A DNA stretch of 5,448 nucleotides. Source: an uncultured Clostridia bacterium (GTDB taxonomy: Bacteria > Bacillota > Clostridia > TANB77 > CAG-508). The notes below the pieces were generated by a model. The model saw nothing but the letters and a program-made list of their open reading frames with translations. It was not told where the DNA came from and ran no database searches. Both the position numbers and the translations under genes were made by a program. This document shows, piece after piece, positions 1 to 5,195 of this stretch (positions are counted from its first letter, which is position 1; every line of letters starts with the position of its first letter). The DNA lies in the NCBI GenBank assembly GCA_944391895.1, contig CALXVF010000086.1, positions 1 to 5,448 of the forward strand. Reading direction: 5' to 3'.

Positions 1-734
1 ATTTTATTATTGTTTTTTACTTCTTCTATTAATTCATCTGTTATTGTTTCTGGATAAGCATATAAAAATCTTATCCATTCAATTCCTTCAATTTTGCTAA
101 GCTCATGAAGAAGTTCTGCTAGCTTAGGCTTTCCATAGATATCTACACCATATTTTGTAGTATCTTGAGCTATAACAATAAGCTCCTTGTATCCTTCTTT
201 GGCAAGTTTTTTTGCTTCTTCTATAATGTCTTCAATTTTTCTACTTGTAAACCTTCCTCTTATATATGGTATTGCACAAAATGTACAAAAGTTGTTACAT
301 CCTTCTGCAATTCTTATATATGCATAATTCTTTCCAGTTGATATAACTCTATCTAAAAATTCTAATTTTCCTTCTTTAGTTTGCGAATTAATTAAATTTT
401 CTATTTGTTCCCAAATTGAGTCATATTCGCTAAATTTGATAAATAAATCTACTTCTGGAATAGCTTTTATCAAATCCTCTTTGTATCTTTCTACTAAACA
501 ACCTGTAACAATTAAGTATTTACAATTTTCTTCTTTATATTTTGCCATCTCTAGTATTGTATTTATTGCTTCTTCTTTTGCTGGTTCTATGAAGCCACAT
601 GTATTTATCACTATGATTTCTGCTTGTGATGGGTCATTTACAATTTCATGGTTATTCTTTTTAAATAAGCCTATCATCATTTCTGTATCTACCAAGTTTT
701 TGCTACAGCCAAGTGATACAAATCCTACTTTCAT
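1..734 (-). CDS. rimO: Ribosomal protein S12 methylthiotransferase RimO, N-terminal part (3' end outside window)
   Basis: A radical SAM enzyme that, in the known family, adds a methylthio group to the beta-carbon of a conserved aspartate of ribosomal protein S12 in the cytoplasm. The visible 244 residues cover the UPF0004 domain with its three cluster cysteines (Cys10 in SLGCSKN, Cys46 in NTCGFIEPAKEE, Cys79 in TGCLVERY). The radical SAM core follows, with the CxxxCxxC cluster at Cys146, Cys150 and Cys153 (AEGCNNFCTFC), then IPYIRGRFTSR and IAQDTTKYG. The SLGCSKN, NTCGFI and AQDTTKYG signatures favour RimO over its paralogue MiaB. The family is usually about 440 residues, so the rest of the core and the TRAM domain lie beyond position 1. 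The start at 734 is fixed by AGGAGG at 740-745, five bases upstream. It is the second gene of an operon: the stop of the upstream CapA-like gene (744-746) overlaps this ribosome binding site. No defect is seen. Confidence 0.96.
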   Translation of the reverse strand, partial: MKVGFVSLGCSKNLVDTEMMIGLFKKNNHEIVNDPSQAEIIVINTCGFIEPAKEEAINTILEMAKYKEENCKYLIVTGCLVERYKEDLIKAIPEVDLFIKFSEYDSIWEQIENLINSQTKEGKLEFLDRVISTGKNYAYIRIAEGCNNFCTFCAIPYIRGRFTSRKIEDIIEEAKKLAKEGYKELIVIAQDTTKYGVDIYGKPKLAELLHELSKIEGIEWIRFLYAYPETITDELIEEVKNNNK

Positions 735-743
735 ATATTCCTC

Positions 744-1943
744 CTATTTTTGAATAATACTATTTAGTTTATCTATTCCTCTAACTAATTTATCGTATGT
801 TTTCTTATCTAAATCATTTCCTTCTTTTCCATAGTTTGCAATTTCATTTTTCATATCTAATAGTTTAAATCTATTTTCTTTATATTTTGTACCATAATCT
901 ATCATATAAATAGGAACATAGTCTACTTTATATAGTGAAACTGAATTTTCTTCTGAATTGTAATATAATTGGATATTTAGTATTAATTCCAAATTTGAAT
1001 TTTCATTACTAAAATCTGATGTAAAATCTCCTAATGAATATGCTACTAAACAATCTTGTCCTTTACTATTTTTTATAATTTCCATTGGTTCTAATGCTGA
1101 TGGATGTGCTCCTATTATTAAATCCGCACCATTATCTACTAAAAATTGCGCTTGGGATTTTTGCGTATCATTTGCACTATTTGAATATACATCTCCCCAG
1201 TGCATAAGTACTACCAAATAATCCGCGTTTTCTTCTGCATAGGTTAAATCTGCTTTTACATTTTCTTCATTGTAGATATTTATTCCTGTCGAGCCATCAT
1301 CATATGTATATGTTAAAAATGCAAGTTTTGCGCCTCTTTCTTCCTTGATTTTTACTCTACCACTTGCTTCTTCACTATATACTCCCGTTGTCTCAATGCC
1401 GATTGATTCTAAATATTCCTTTGTTTCATTTAGTCCTTCTGGTCCATTATCTAAAGTGTGGTTATTAGCTAAAGTTACAAGATTAATTCCTGTTTCTTTT
1501 ATTGCATTAGCAAATACCTTATTATCTTCTGTAATGTTATGCTCATATGTTCCTAAAACGATATTTGAATCTTTAAAATATTTTGATATGTCTGAGAAAA
1601 TATTTGTATACAATCCATTTTCATTTACTCCATATTTTTGCAAATTATTTCCTAACAATATATCTCCAACTGTTGAAATTCTAATAATGGAATTTGATTT
1701 ATAATTGTTTGCGGCATCAATATCTGCTTCTGCTGATGTGTATACTTCTTCCACATGTTCTGCTATCCTTTTTTGCTCTTCTGCTATTTCTCTTGTTTCG
1801 TTAATATGAAGTATTACATTAACAATTATACATATAATGATAAGTGCTAAAAGGATGCTTGAAATTATTATGAAGTTTTTATTACTAATTGTATCAGATA
1901 TTACATTAGCTTTTCTTGTTCTATTTCTTCTGTTATTTGCCAT
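744..1943 (-). CDS. Membrane-anchored CapA-like (PGA_cap) metallophosphatase family protein
   Basis: A 399-residue protein of the CapA/PgsA-like family, related to calcineurin-like metallophosphatases and often linked to poly-gamma-glutamate or other surface polymers; the substrate here is unknown. A basic N-terminus (NNRRNRTRK) precedes one membrane segment at about residues 24-46, then a charged linker to about 75, so the catalytic domain should lie outside the cell. Family motifs are in order: TVGDILLG (Asp94), GTYEHNI (131-137), LANNHTLDNG (158-167), LMHWGD (246-251), IIGAHPSALEP (277-286) and YSLGDF (302-307). Two motifs depart from the form I expect: TYE in place of NLE, and SLGDF in place of SLGNF. 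The start at 1943 is chosen because GGAGG lies at 1948-1952. An upstream in-frame TTG at 1994 falls inside the promoter -35 box and cannot be used from that transcript. It is the first gene of an operon with rimO. A function in capsule or glutamate-polymer handling is family inference only. Confidence 0.9.
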   Translation of the reverse strand: MANNRRNRTRKANVISDTISNKNFIIISSILLALIIICIIVNVILHINETREIAEEQKRIAEHVEEVYTSAEADIDAANNYKSNSIIRISTVGDILLGNNLQKYGVNENGLYTNIFSDISKYFKDSNIVLGTYEHNITEDNKVFANAIKETGINLVTLANNHTLDNGPEGLNETKEYLESIGIETTGVYSEEASGRVKIKEERGAKLAFLTYTYDDGSTGINIYNEENVKADLTYAEENADYLVVLMHWGDVYSNSANDTQKSQAQFLVDNGADLIIGAHPSALEPMEIIKNSKGQDCLVAYSLGDFTSDFSNENSNLELILNIQLYYNSEENSVSLYKVDYVPIYMIDYGTKYKENRFKLLDMKNEIANYGKEGNDLDKKTYDKLVRGIDKLNSIIQK

Positions 1944-1947
1944 ATTT

Positions 1948-1952
1948 CCTCC
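1948..1952 (-). promoter_or_regulatory. Ribosome binding site that decides the CapA-like start
   Basis: The minus strand reads TGGAGGAAATATG, putting GGAGG four bases before the ATG at 1943. This supports the shorter 399-residue protein over the 416-residue reading from TTG at 1994. Confidence 0.8.
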
Positions 1953-1965
1953 AGTTAATATATAA

Positions 1966-1994
1966 ATTATACAATATTTCACATTTTTTGACAA
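1966..1994 (-). promoter_or_regulatory. Sigma-A-type promoter of the capA-like/rimO operon
   Basis: On the minus strand a -35 box TTGTCA (1994-1989) is followed after exactly 17 bases by a consensus -10 box TATAAT (1971-1966). Transcription would start near 1959, giving a short untranslated leader of about 16 bases before the start codon at 1943. The upstream gene's terminator (2057-2078) precedes it, so the operon is an independent unit. Confidence 0.85.
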
Positions 1995-2056
1995 GGTTGG
2001 ATTTTTTAACTTTTGATAGTTTTATGATTATAATTATGTTATTTTTCTGATTATTA

Positions 2057-2078
2057 AAAGCGCCCTATGAGGCGCTTT
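2057..2078 (-). terminator. Intrinsic terminator after the pilin-like/RCC1-like gene
   Basis: A perfect 8-bp inverted repeat, AAAGCGCC and GGCGCTTT, with a 6-base loop begins 10 bases past the stop codon at 2089. It is the most GC-rich spot of this intergenic region. On the minus strand the stem is followed by a short T run (four T, then AATAA), so termination is plausible but may be incomplete. On the plus strand there is no T tract. Confidence 0.7.
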
Positions 2079-2088
2079 ACGAAGTTTA

Positions 2089-3984
2089 CTATCTTTTAAT
2101 TCTCCCTTTTCCTATTATATATTTATTGCCTTCATTATTTATGCAAGCAACAATTCCATTATTTCCAGATACCTTTACTATTTTCATATTATATATTTTC
2201 GATTTTTCATCACTGCTAATATTTATTAATTGTCCATCTTTTAAATGATAAACATGACCATTTTCGTCTAGAAAACAATTCCCATCAATATCTATAAATT
2301 TTGTATTATTCATTCCTAACATATTATTAACATTTTCAATCTGATTGTTTCCGACAGCATATATAATTCCTTCTGAATCCAGTGCTAGATTATTATTTAT
2401 TTTTACAAAAACTTTTCCATCTATCATTTCTTTTTCTTCTTCTGAGAATTCTCCTTCACATTCTAACTTTCCTTCTTCAGTAATCGCAACAATTCCATTG
2501 AATTGCTTAAATTTATTATTTTTTAATTCTGGATATTCTTCAATATTTCCTCCCATTATTGTCGCAAATATAGTATAGTCTTCAGCAATAAAGCATATCT
2601 CATCATCCATATATATTTCATCTAAGTACAATATTTTTTTCCCGTTAAAATAAATATCATTTATTTTTTCTGCATTACTTTCTTCTTCATTTCCTTTTAT
2701 TTGATATAAATCTCCATTTTCTAATAATATAAAATTACCTTTTATTGTTTTTACATTTTTTAAATTTATATTCATTTTTATTTCTTTATTATTTATATTT
2801 GGATATATTAGTTTTCCAAAATCATAATCCCAATAGCCTTCATATCCGTCTTTATTTTTAAGAATCAACAAATCATAACCACTTCTAATTTCTTTTATAT
2901 CTTTTGCCAATAGACTTAATTCATTTTCATCCTTAAAAGTATAGAATTCTCCATTATCTGTTAGTAATCCACGACTTATAACATCTATAATTTTTTTATT
3001 TTCTAATTCCTTATATTGTTTCTTTATATTTACTAATTCATTTTCATTTATAGGAATATAGAATTCTTCATCTTCAGTGATAAACCATCCATCAGTTACC
3101 TTTTTTATTTTTTTTCCGTTTAGCTCAGAATATATTTCTTCTATCTTTTTTGCTACTATATTTTGTTCTTCATCCATACTTAATCTTAAAAATTCTCCAT
3201 TTTCTGTTTCTATTACTCCAGAATATAAATCTAATGACATTATTTTTCCTTCAATCTGTAAAGTGTTTAAATCAGTTGGTGTAGCTAGAATTAATTTTCC
3301 ATCCTCTGTAAGAGCTATTATATTATTAGTTTGAGTATCAAAATCAAATATATCATTAATCTTAATTCCTTTTAATGTAGGAAATAATGTCTCAATATTA
3401 TCAATTATTCCATTATCATAATCCATAATGTACTTCTCATCTTCTGTTGTAGTTAATAATACAATTATATCATCTCCACAATTTTTTAAATCCTTCCATT
3501 TAATACCTTGTAGTTCTGGATATTTCTGAGTAATATCTTTCTCCATCATATTAGTTCCTGTACATATAATTAAATTTCCACCGTCATTAATCCCTAGTAA
3601 GCTATTTGCTATTGCTATTGCCTTCTTGTATTCTCGTCCATCATAAATCAAATCATTTTCTTTACCATAATAGTAATACTTATTAGTGTCTTTACAATAT
3701 ATATATTCTTCTGATACTATTTCTATACGTTTATCAGCTAATTCTCCAATTTCTCTATCAACGAAATAAAAATCGCCATTTATATCTACACTAATTATTC
3801 CACCATCAAATACATAAGTTTGAGCCCATTTTTGCTTAAAAGCATCATTCATCATTTCTTGTTCTTCGAGAGCCTTATTATTATATATATCAACTGCATC
3901 TTTTGCTCTCTTTATTATTCCATTTTCTCCTACCGTTAAGTTAATTGCCACTGCTGCTAATATTAATAATACTATAATTGTCAC
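2089..3984 (-). CDS. Pilin-like anchored protein with RCC1-like repeats; 5' end frame-disrupted
   Basis: The open frame gives 631 residues starting at GTG 3984, but that codon has no ribosome binding site and lies inside a type IV prepilin hydrophobic stem. The frame continues upstream as GITLIALVV and then meets a stop; the real start and binding site are in another frame at 4054. Residues 1-16 are the rest of the membrane helix, followed by TVGENGIIKRAKDAVD, typical of clostridial pilin-like proteins. From about residue 60 to the end there are at least twelve degenerate repeats of about 34-46 residues built on a strand such as LTEDGKL (225-231), LTDNGEFY (341-348), LLENGDLY (420-427), ITEEGKLE (501-508) and FLDENGHVY (571-579), often preceded by a YxELxxKKI segment. 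This resembles RCC1-type beta-propeller repeats but is weak. There are no catalytic motifs. A cell-surface or pseudopilin-exported binding protein is my inference. Either the gene is damaged or the start depends on frameshifting. Confidence 0.75.
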   Translation of the reverse strand: MTIIVLLILAAVAINLTVGENGIIKRAKDAVDIYNNKALEEQEMMNDAFKQKWAQTYVFDGGIISVDINGDFYFVDREIGELADKRIEIVSEEYIYCKDTNKYYYYGKENDLIYDGREYKKAIAIANSLLGINDGGNLIICTGTNMMEKDITQKYPELQGIKWKDLKNCGDDIIVLLTTTEDEKYIMDYDNGIIDNIETLFPTLKGIKINDIFDFDTQTNNIIALTEDGKLILATPTDLNTLQIEGKIMSLDLYSGVIETENGEFLRLSMDEEQNIVAKKIEEIYSELNGKKIKKVTDGWFITEDEEFYIPINENELVNIKKQYKELENKKIIDVISRGLLTDNGEFYTFKDENELSLLAKDIKEIRSGYDLLILKNKDGYEGYWDYDFGKLIYPNINNKEIKMNINLKNVKTIKGNFILLENGDLYQIKGNEEESNAEKINDIYFNGKKILYLDEIYMDDEICFIAEDYTIFATIMGGNIEEYPELKNNKFKQFNGIVAITEEGKLECEGEFSEEEKEMIDGKVFVKINNNLALDSEGIIYAVGNNQIENVNNMLGMNNTKFIDIDGNCFLDENGHVYHLKDGQLINISSDEKSKIYNMKIVKVSGNNGIVACINNEGNKYIIGKGRIKR

Positions 3985-4054
3985 AACTAATGCTATTAGT
4001 GTTATTCCGTTTTACTTGTTTTTTCATTTTCTTTATAATTCTTCCAGTTTTCAT
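3985..4054 (-). other. Displaced start and prepilin leader of the pilin-like gene (frame disruption)
   Basis: ATG at 4054-4052 opens a basic leader (MKTGRIIKKMKKQVK, 15 residues), the usual charged prepilin peptide. The next bases are AAA C GGA: after lysine codon 4012-4010 one base (C4009) lies before GGA ATA ACA CTA, which encodes GITLIALVV in the frame of the long downstream ORF. Without that one base (or with two more), the product would be a normal prepilin leader joined at the glycine where prepilin peptidase cuts. As written, the leader frame reads on through CGG and ends after about 22 further codons. This could be a true mutation, a sequencing or assembly error, or a programmed frameshift. 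Confidence 0.8.
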
Positions 4055-4062
4055 TCTTTTGT

Positions 4063-4069
4063 CCCCCCT
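4063..4069 (-). promoter_or_regulatory. Ribosome binding site of the pilin-like gene
   Basis: The minus strand carries AGGGGGG eight bases before the ATG at 4054. An in-frame ATG further upstream (4081) would put this G run inside the coding sequence, so 4054 is the better start. This strong site lies before the short leader frame and not before GTG 3984, which is the main reason for calling the frame disruption. Confidence 0.75.
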
Positions 4070-4095
4070 AATTTTATTCATAAGTTTATAGTTAT

Positions 4096-4124
4096 TTTAT
4101 ATCATAAAAATTATTATTTTGCAC
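4096..4124 (-). promoter_or_regulatory. Possible separate promoter for the pilin-like gene
   Basis: On the minus strand GTGCAA (4124-4119) is followed after 17 bases by TATAAA (4101-4096) with a TGA extension just upstream, an extended -10 form. The -35 match is poor. If active, transcription starts near 4089, downstream of the hairpin at 4165-4198, and the pilin-like gene would not depend on read-through from the leader ORF. Confidence 0.4.
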
Positions 4125-4160
4125 TTATTTTTCATTTCTGTATTCTTCTATTTATAATGC

Positions 4161-4202
4161 AAAAACTATACCTTTTAGATTCGTCTAAAAAGCATAGTCT
4201 CT
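4161..4202 (-). terminator. Intrinsic terminator/attenuator overlapping the end of the leader ORF
   Basis: On the minus strand ACTATGCTTTTTAGA (4198-4184) pairs over all 15 positions (two of them G-U) with TCTAAAAGGTATAGT (4179-4165) around a 4-base CGAA loop, and the T run 4165-4161 follows. Flanking A-U and G-U pairs could lengthen the stem to 4202. The TAA stop of the 39-codon ORF (4177-4175) sits in the 3' arm, so a ribosome near the stop would prevent hairpin formation. This layout is that of translation-coupled attenuation, though it also works as the simple end of a small gene. Confidence 0.7.
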
Positions 4203-4294
4203 CTTCTATGTTTACATAAGTTTATTTGATTAAACCCTACGATATATATATATATATATATATATACAGCCTCAAGGCTTTCAAGTCTTTTCAT
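4175..4294 (-). CDS. 39-residue leader-type ORF with Tyr-Ile repeat
   Basis: I do not recognise this as a named family. It starts at ATG 4294 with AGGAG at 4306-4302, seven bases upstream, and has its own promoter at 4337-4365. The peptide begins MKRLESLEAV, continues with four consecutive Tyr-Ile pairs (residues 11-18, encoded by alternating TAT and ATA codons), then VGFNQINLC, and ends in a basic tail (CKHRRE, then LFRRI). The uninterrupted alternation is produced by a TA dinucleotide tract. The stop codon lies in the 3' arm of a terminator hairpin, about 120 bases before the pilin-like gene. The likeliest role is a leader peptide controlling transcription into that gene by ribosome position. 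Alternatives are an independent small protein (a membrane-active peptide is less likely, as the hydrophobic run is only about 11 residues) or a chance ORF. The promoter, binding site, ORF and terminator in a row argue against chance. Confidence 0.6.
   Translation of the reverse strand: MKRLESLEAVYIYIYIYIVGFNQINLCKHRRETMLFRRI
4242..4266 (-). repeat. Perfect TA dinucleotide tract (25 bases)
   Basis: Alternating T and A without interruption for 25 bases, about 12 units, inside the 39-codon ORF. Gain or loss of units not divisible by three would change the reading frame: one alternative frame meets TAG at 4239-4237 and the other meets TAA at 4234-4232, so both would end the peptide well before the hairpin. 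Confidence 0.9.
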
Positions 4295-4336
4295 TTTGTA
4301 TCTCCTATATATTTCTTTTGTTATATTCTTTTCATT

Positions 4337-4365
4337 ATTTTATCTATATTACTGTTTTTAGTCAA
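4337..4365 (-). promoter_or_regulatory. Sigma-A-type promoter of the leader ORF
   Basis: On the minus strand TTGACT (4365-4360), a 17-base spacer, then TAAAAT (4342-4337). Transcription would start near 4330, about 36 bases before the leader ORF start codon. A-rich sequence directly upstream (4367-4377) and an A6T7 tract (4397-4409) could act as UP-element-like or bent DNA. Confidence 0.7.
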
Positions 4366-4434
4366 GTATTTTTTATAAGCATTATCATTCAACATTAAAA
4401 AAATTTTTTATGCATTACCTAACTCCAAATGTTA
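4366..4434 (-). other. AT-rich spacer after the histidine phosphatase gene
   Basis: This holds an AT-only inverted repeat around 4393-4412 (CAT plus A6 against T7 plus AATG on the minus strand) just past the stop of the phosphatase gene. It has no GC-rich stem, so I do not call it a terminator with confidence. Read-through from the phosphatase gene toward the leader ORF is possible. Confidence 0.4.
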
Positions 4435-5055
4435 TTAATATATTTGCTTTATATCAATTATTTCCTTGTCTTTTACTTTTATTCTTATAATAGAAGGAGC
4501 CCTTACTATTATTTCATTATTTTTATACATCAGATTAAATTCTTCATCTAATTTACAATAATTACTCAGAAAAAACTTAATGCTTGCTCCATGTGATATT
4601 ACAGCTATCCTTTTATAATCAACATTATTAATAACATCTTCAAAAAAAGATTTCATGCGCTCAGAGACTTCATAGTTGCTTTCTCCTCCAGTATTTTTCA
4701 AATGGATATTCTTTAACTGTTCACTAGTAAAACTATTATCTCTATCTTTCCATAATATCTTTAATTGTTCTAAATCTCCCAATTTTCTTTCATTCAATCT
4801 ATCATCTACATCTATTTCTATATTATTTTTCTCTGCAATATACTTTGCAGTTTCTAATGCTCTTACATAATTACTACTCCATAATTTTTCTATATTTTGT
4901 AATTTTTTAAATTCACTTATTTTCTTTGCAAGTTTTTCACCATTAACTGATAATATAATTTTTTCATTATCTATTTGATCAGTTGCATTATACTTTTTTG
5001 TATCATTTATTTTTAATTGTTCAGAATGTCTTATCAAAAATATTTCTTTATCCAT
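4435..5055 (-). CDS. Histidine phosphatase family protein (phosphoglycerate mutase superfamily)
   Basis: A 206-residue cytoplasmic protein, a normal length for this superfamily, whose members use a phosphohistidine intermediate either to hydrolyse phosphate esters or to move phosphate within a sugar acid. The catalytic motif is LIRHSEQ (Arg9, His10), with serine in place of the common RHG glycine. Further family landmarks are LWSSNYVRALETAKYIAE with Arg65, RLNERKLGDLE with Glu89 as the likely acid, GGESNYEVSERM (123-134) and VISHGASIKFF with the second histidine at 155. All core catalytic residues are present, so it is probably active. The substrate cannot be told from sequence, and a phosphatase is likelier than a glycolytic mutase because the family is broad. 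The start at 5055 has GGGAG five bases upstream. It has its own promoter (5080-5108) and is divergent from the acyl-CoA synthetase gene. No clear terminator follows. Confidence 0.92.
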   Translation of the reverse strand: MDKEIFLIRHSEQLKINDTKKYNATDQIDNEKIILSVNGEKLAKKISEFKKLQNIEKLWSSNYVRALETAKYIAEKNNIEIDVDDRLNERKLGDLEQLKILWKDRDNSFTSEQLKNIHLKNTGGESNYEVSERMKSFFEDVINNVDYKRIAVISHGASIKFFLSNYCKLDEEFNLMYKNNEIIVRAPSIIRIKVKDKEIIDIKQIY

Positions 5056-5079
5056 AATTTCTCCCTATATATCAAATTA

Positions 5080-5108
5080 ATTATAACGTAAATGAATGCT
5101 ATTGTAAA
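5080..5108 (-). promoter_or_regulatory. Promoter of the histidine phosphatase gene
   Basis: On the minus strand TTTACA (5108-5103), 17 bases, then the consensus TATAAT (5085-5080). Transcription would start near 5073, a short distance before the ribosome binding site at 5061-5066. The -35 box lies within the inverted repeat ATTGT-AA-ACAAT at 5101-5112. Confidence 0.8.
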
Positions 5109-5112
5109 CAAT
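5101..5112. repeat. Small inverted repeat over the phosphatase -35 box
   Basis: ATTGT and ACAAT form 5-bp arms separated by AA, covering the minus-strand -35 element. A related half-site, ATTGTA on the minus strand at 5160-5155, overlaps the plus-strand -10 box. It could be an operator, but a repeat this short in AT-rich DNA may be chance. Confidence 0.3.
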
Positions 5113-5131
5113 ACAAATCTTTCTTTTTCCC

Positions 5132-5160
5132 TTGATAATTTCCACATTTTGATATACAAT
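5132..5160 (+). promoter_or_regulatory. Promoter of the acyl-CoA synthetase gene
   Basis: TTGATA (5132-5137), a 17-base spacer, then TACAAT (5155-5160). Transcription would start near 5167, about 30 bases before the start codon at 5196. It is back to back with the phosphatase promoter, the two -35 boxes being 23 bases apart. Confidence 0.75.
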
Positions 5161-5195
5161 AAGTAAGATAAAAATATAAGTTAGGTGGTAAAATT

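Noticed and set aside
436..753. Plus-strand ORF of 105 codons opposite rimO
   Set aside because: It is a shadow of the clear rimO reading frame, with no ribosome binding site and low-complexity content.
4095..4136. A second tiny ORF on the minus strand (ATG at about 4135, 12 codons) between the hairpin and the pilin-like gene
   Set aside because: It has no ribosome binding site, is very short and AT-driven, and overlaps the possible promoter at 4096-4124.
4016..4219. Plus-strand ORF of 67 codons in the intergenic region
   Set aside because: It has no ribosome binding site, has a composition typical of reversed AT-rich DNA, and overlaps better supported minus-strand elements (promoter, hairpin, leader ORF).
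4175..4294. Small ORF as a type I toxin
   Set aside because: The hydrophobic run is only about 11 residues, too short for a typical membrane toxin, and no divergent antisense RNA promoter is evident nearby.
4055..4336. A c-di-GMP or other known riboswitch ahead of the pilin-like gene
   Set aside because: Pilin genes in Clostridia are sometimes riboswitch-controlled, but I see none of the conserved GC-containing cores or multi-stem layout here. The only strong structure is the single terminator hairpin.
4393..4412. AT inverted repeat as terminator of the histidine phosphatase gene
   Set aside because: The stem would consist almost only of A-U pairs with no loop of its own. It reads better as an A/T tract upstream of a promoter.
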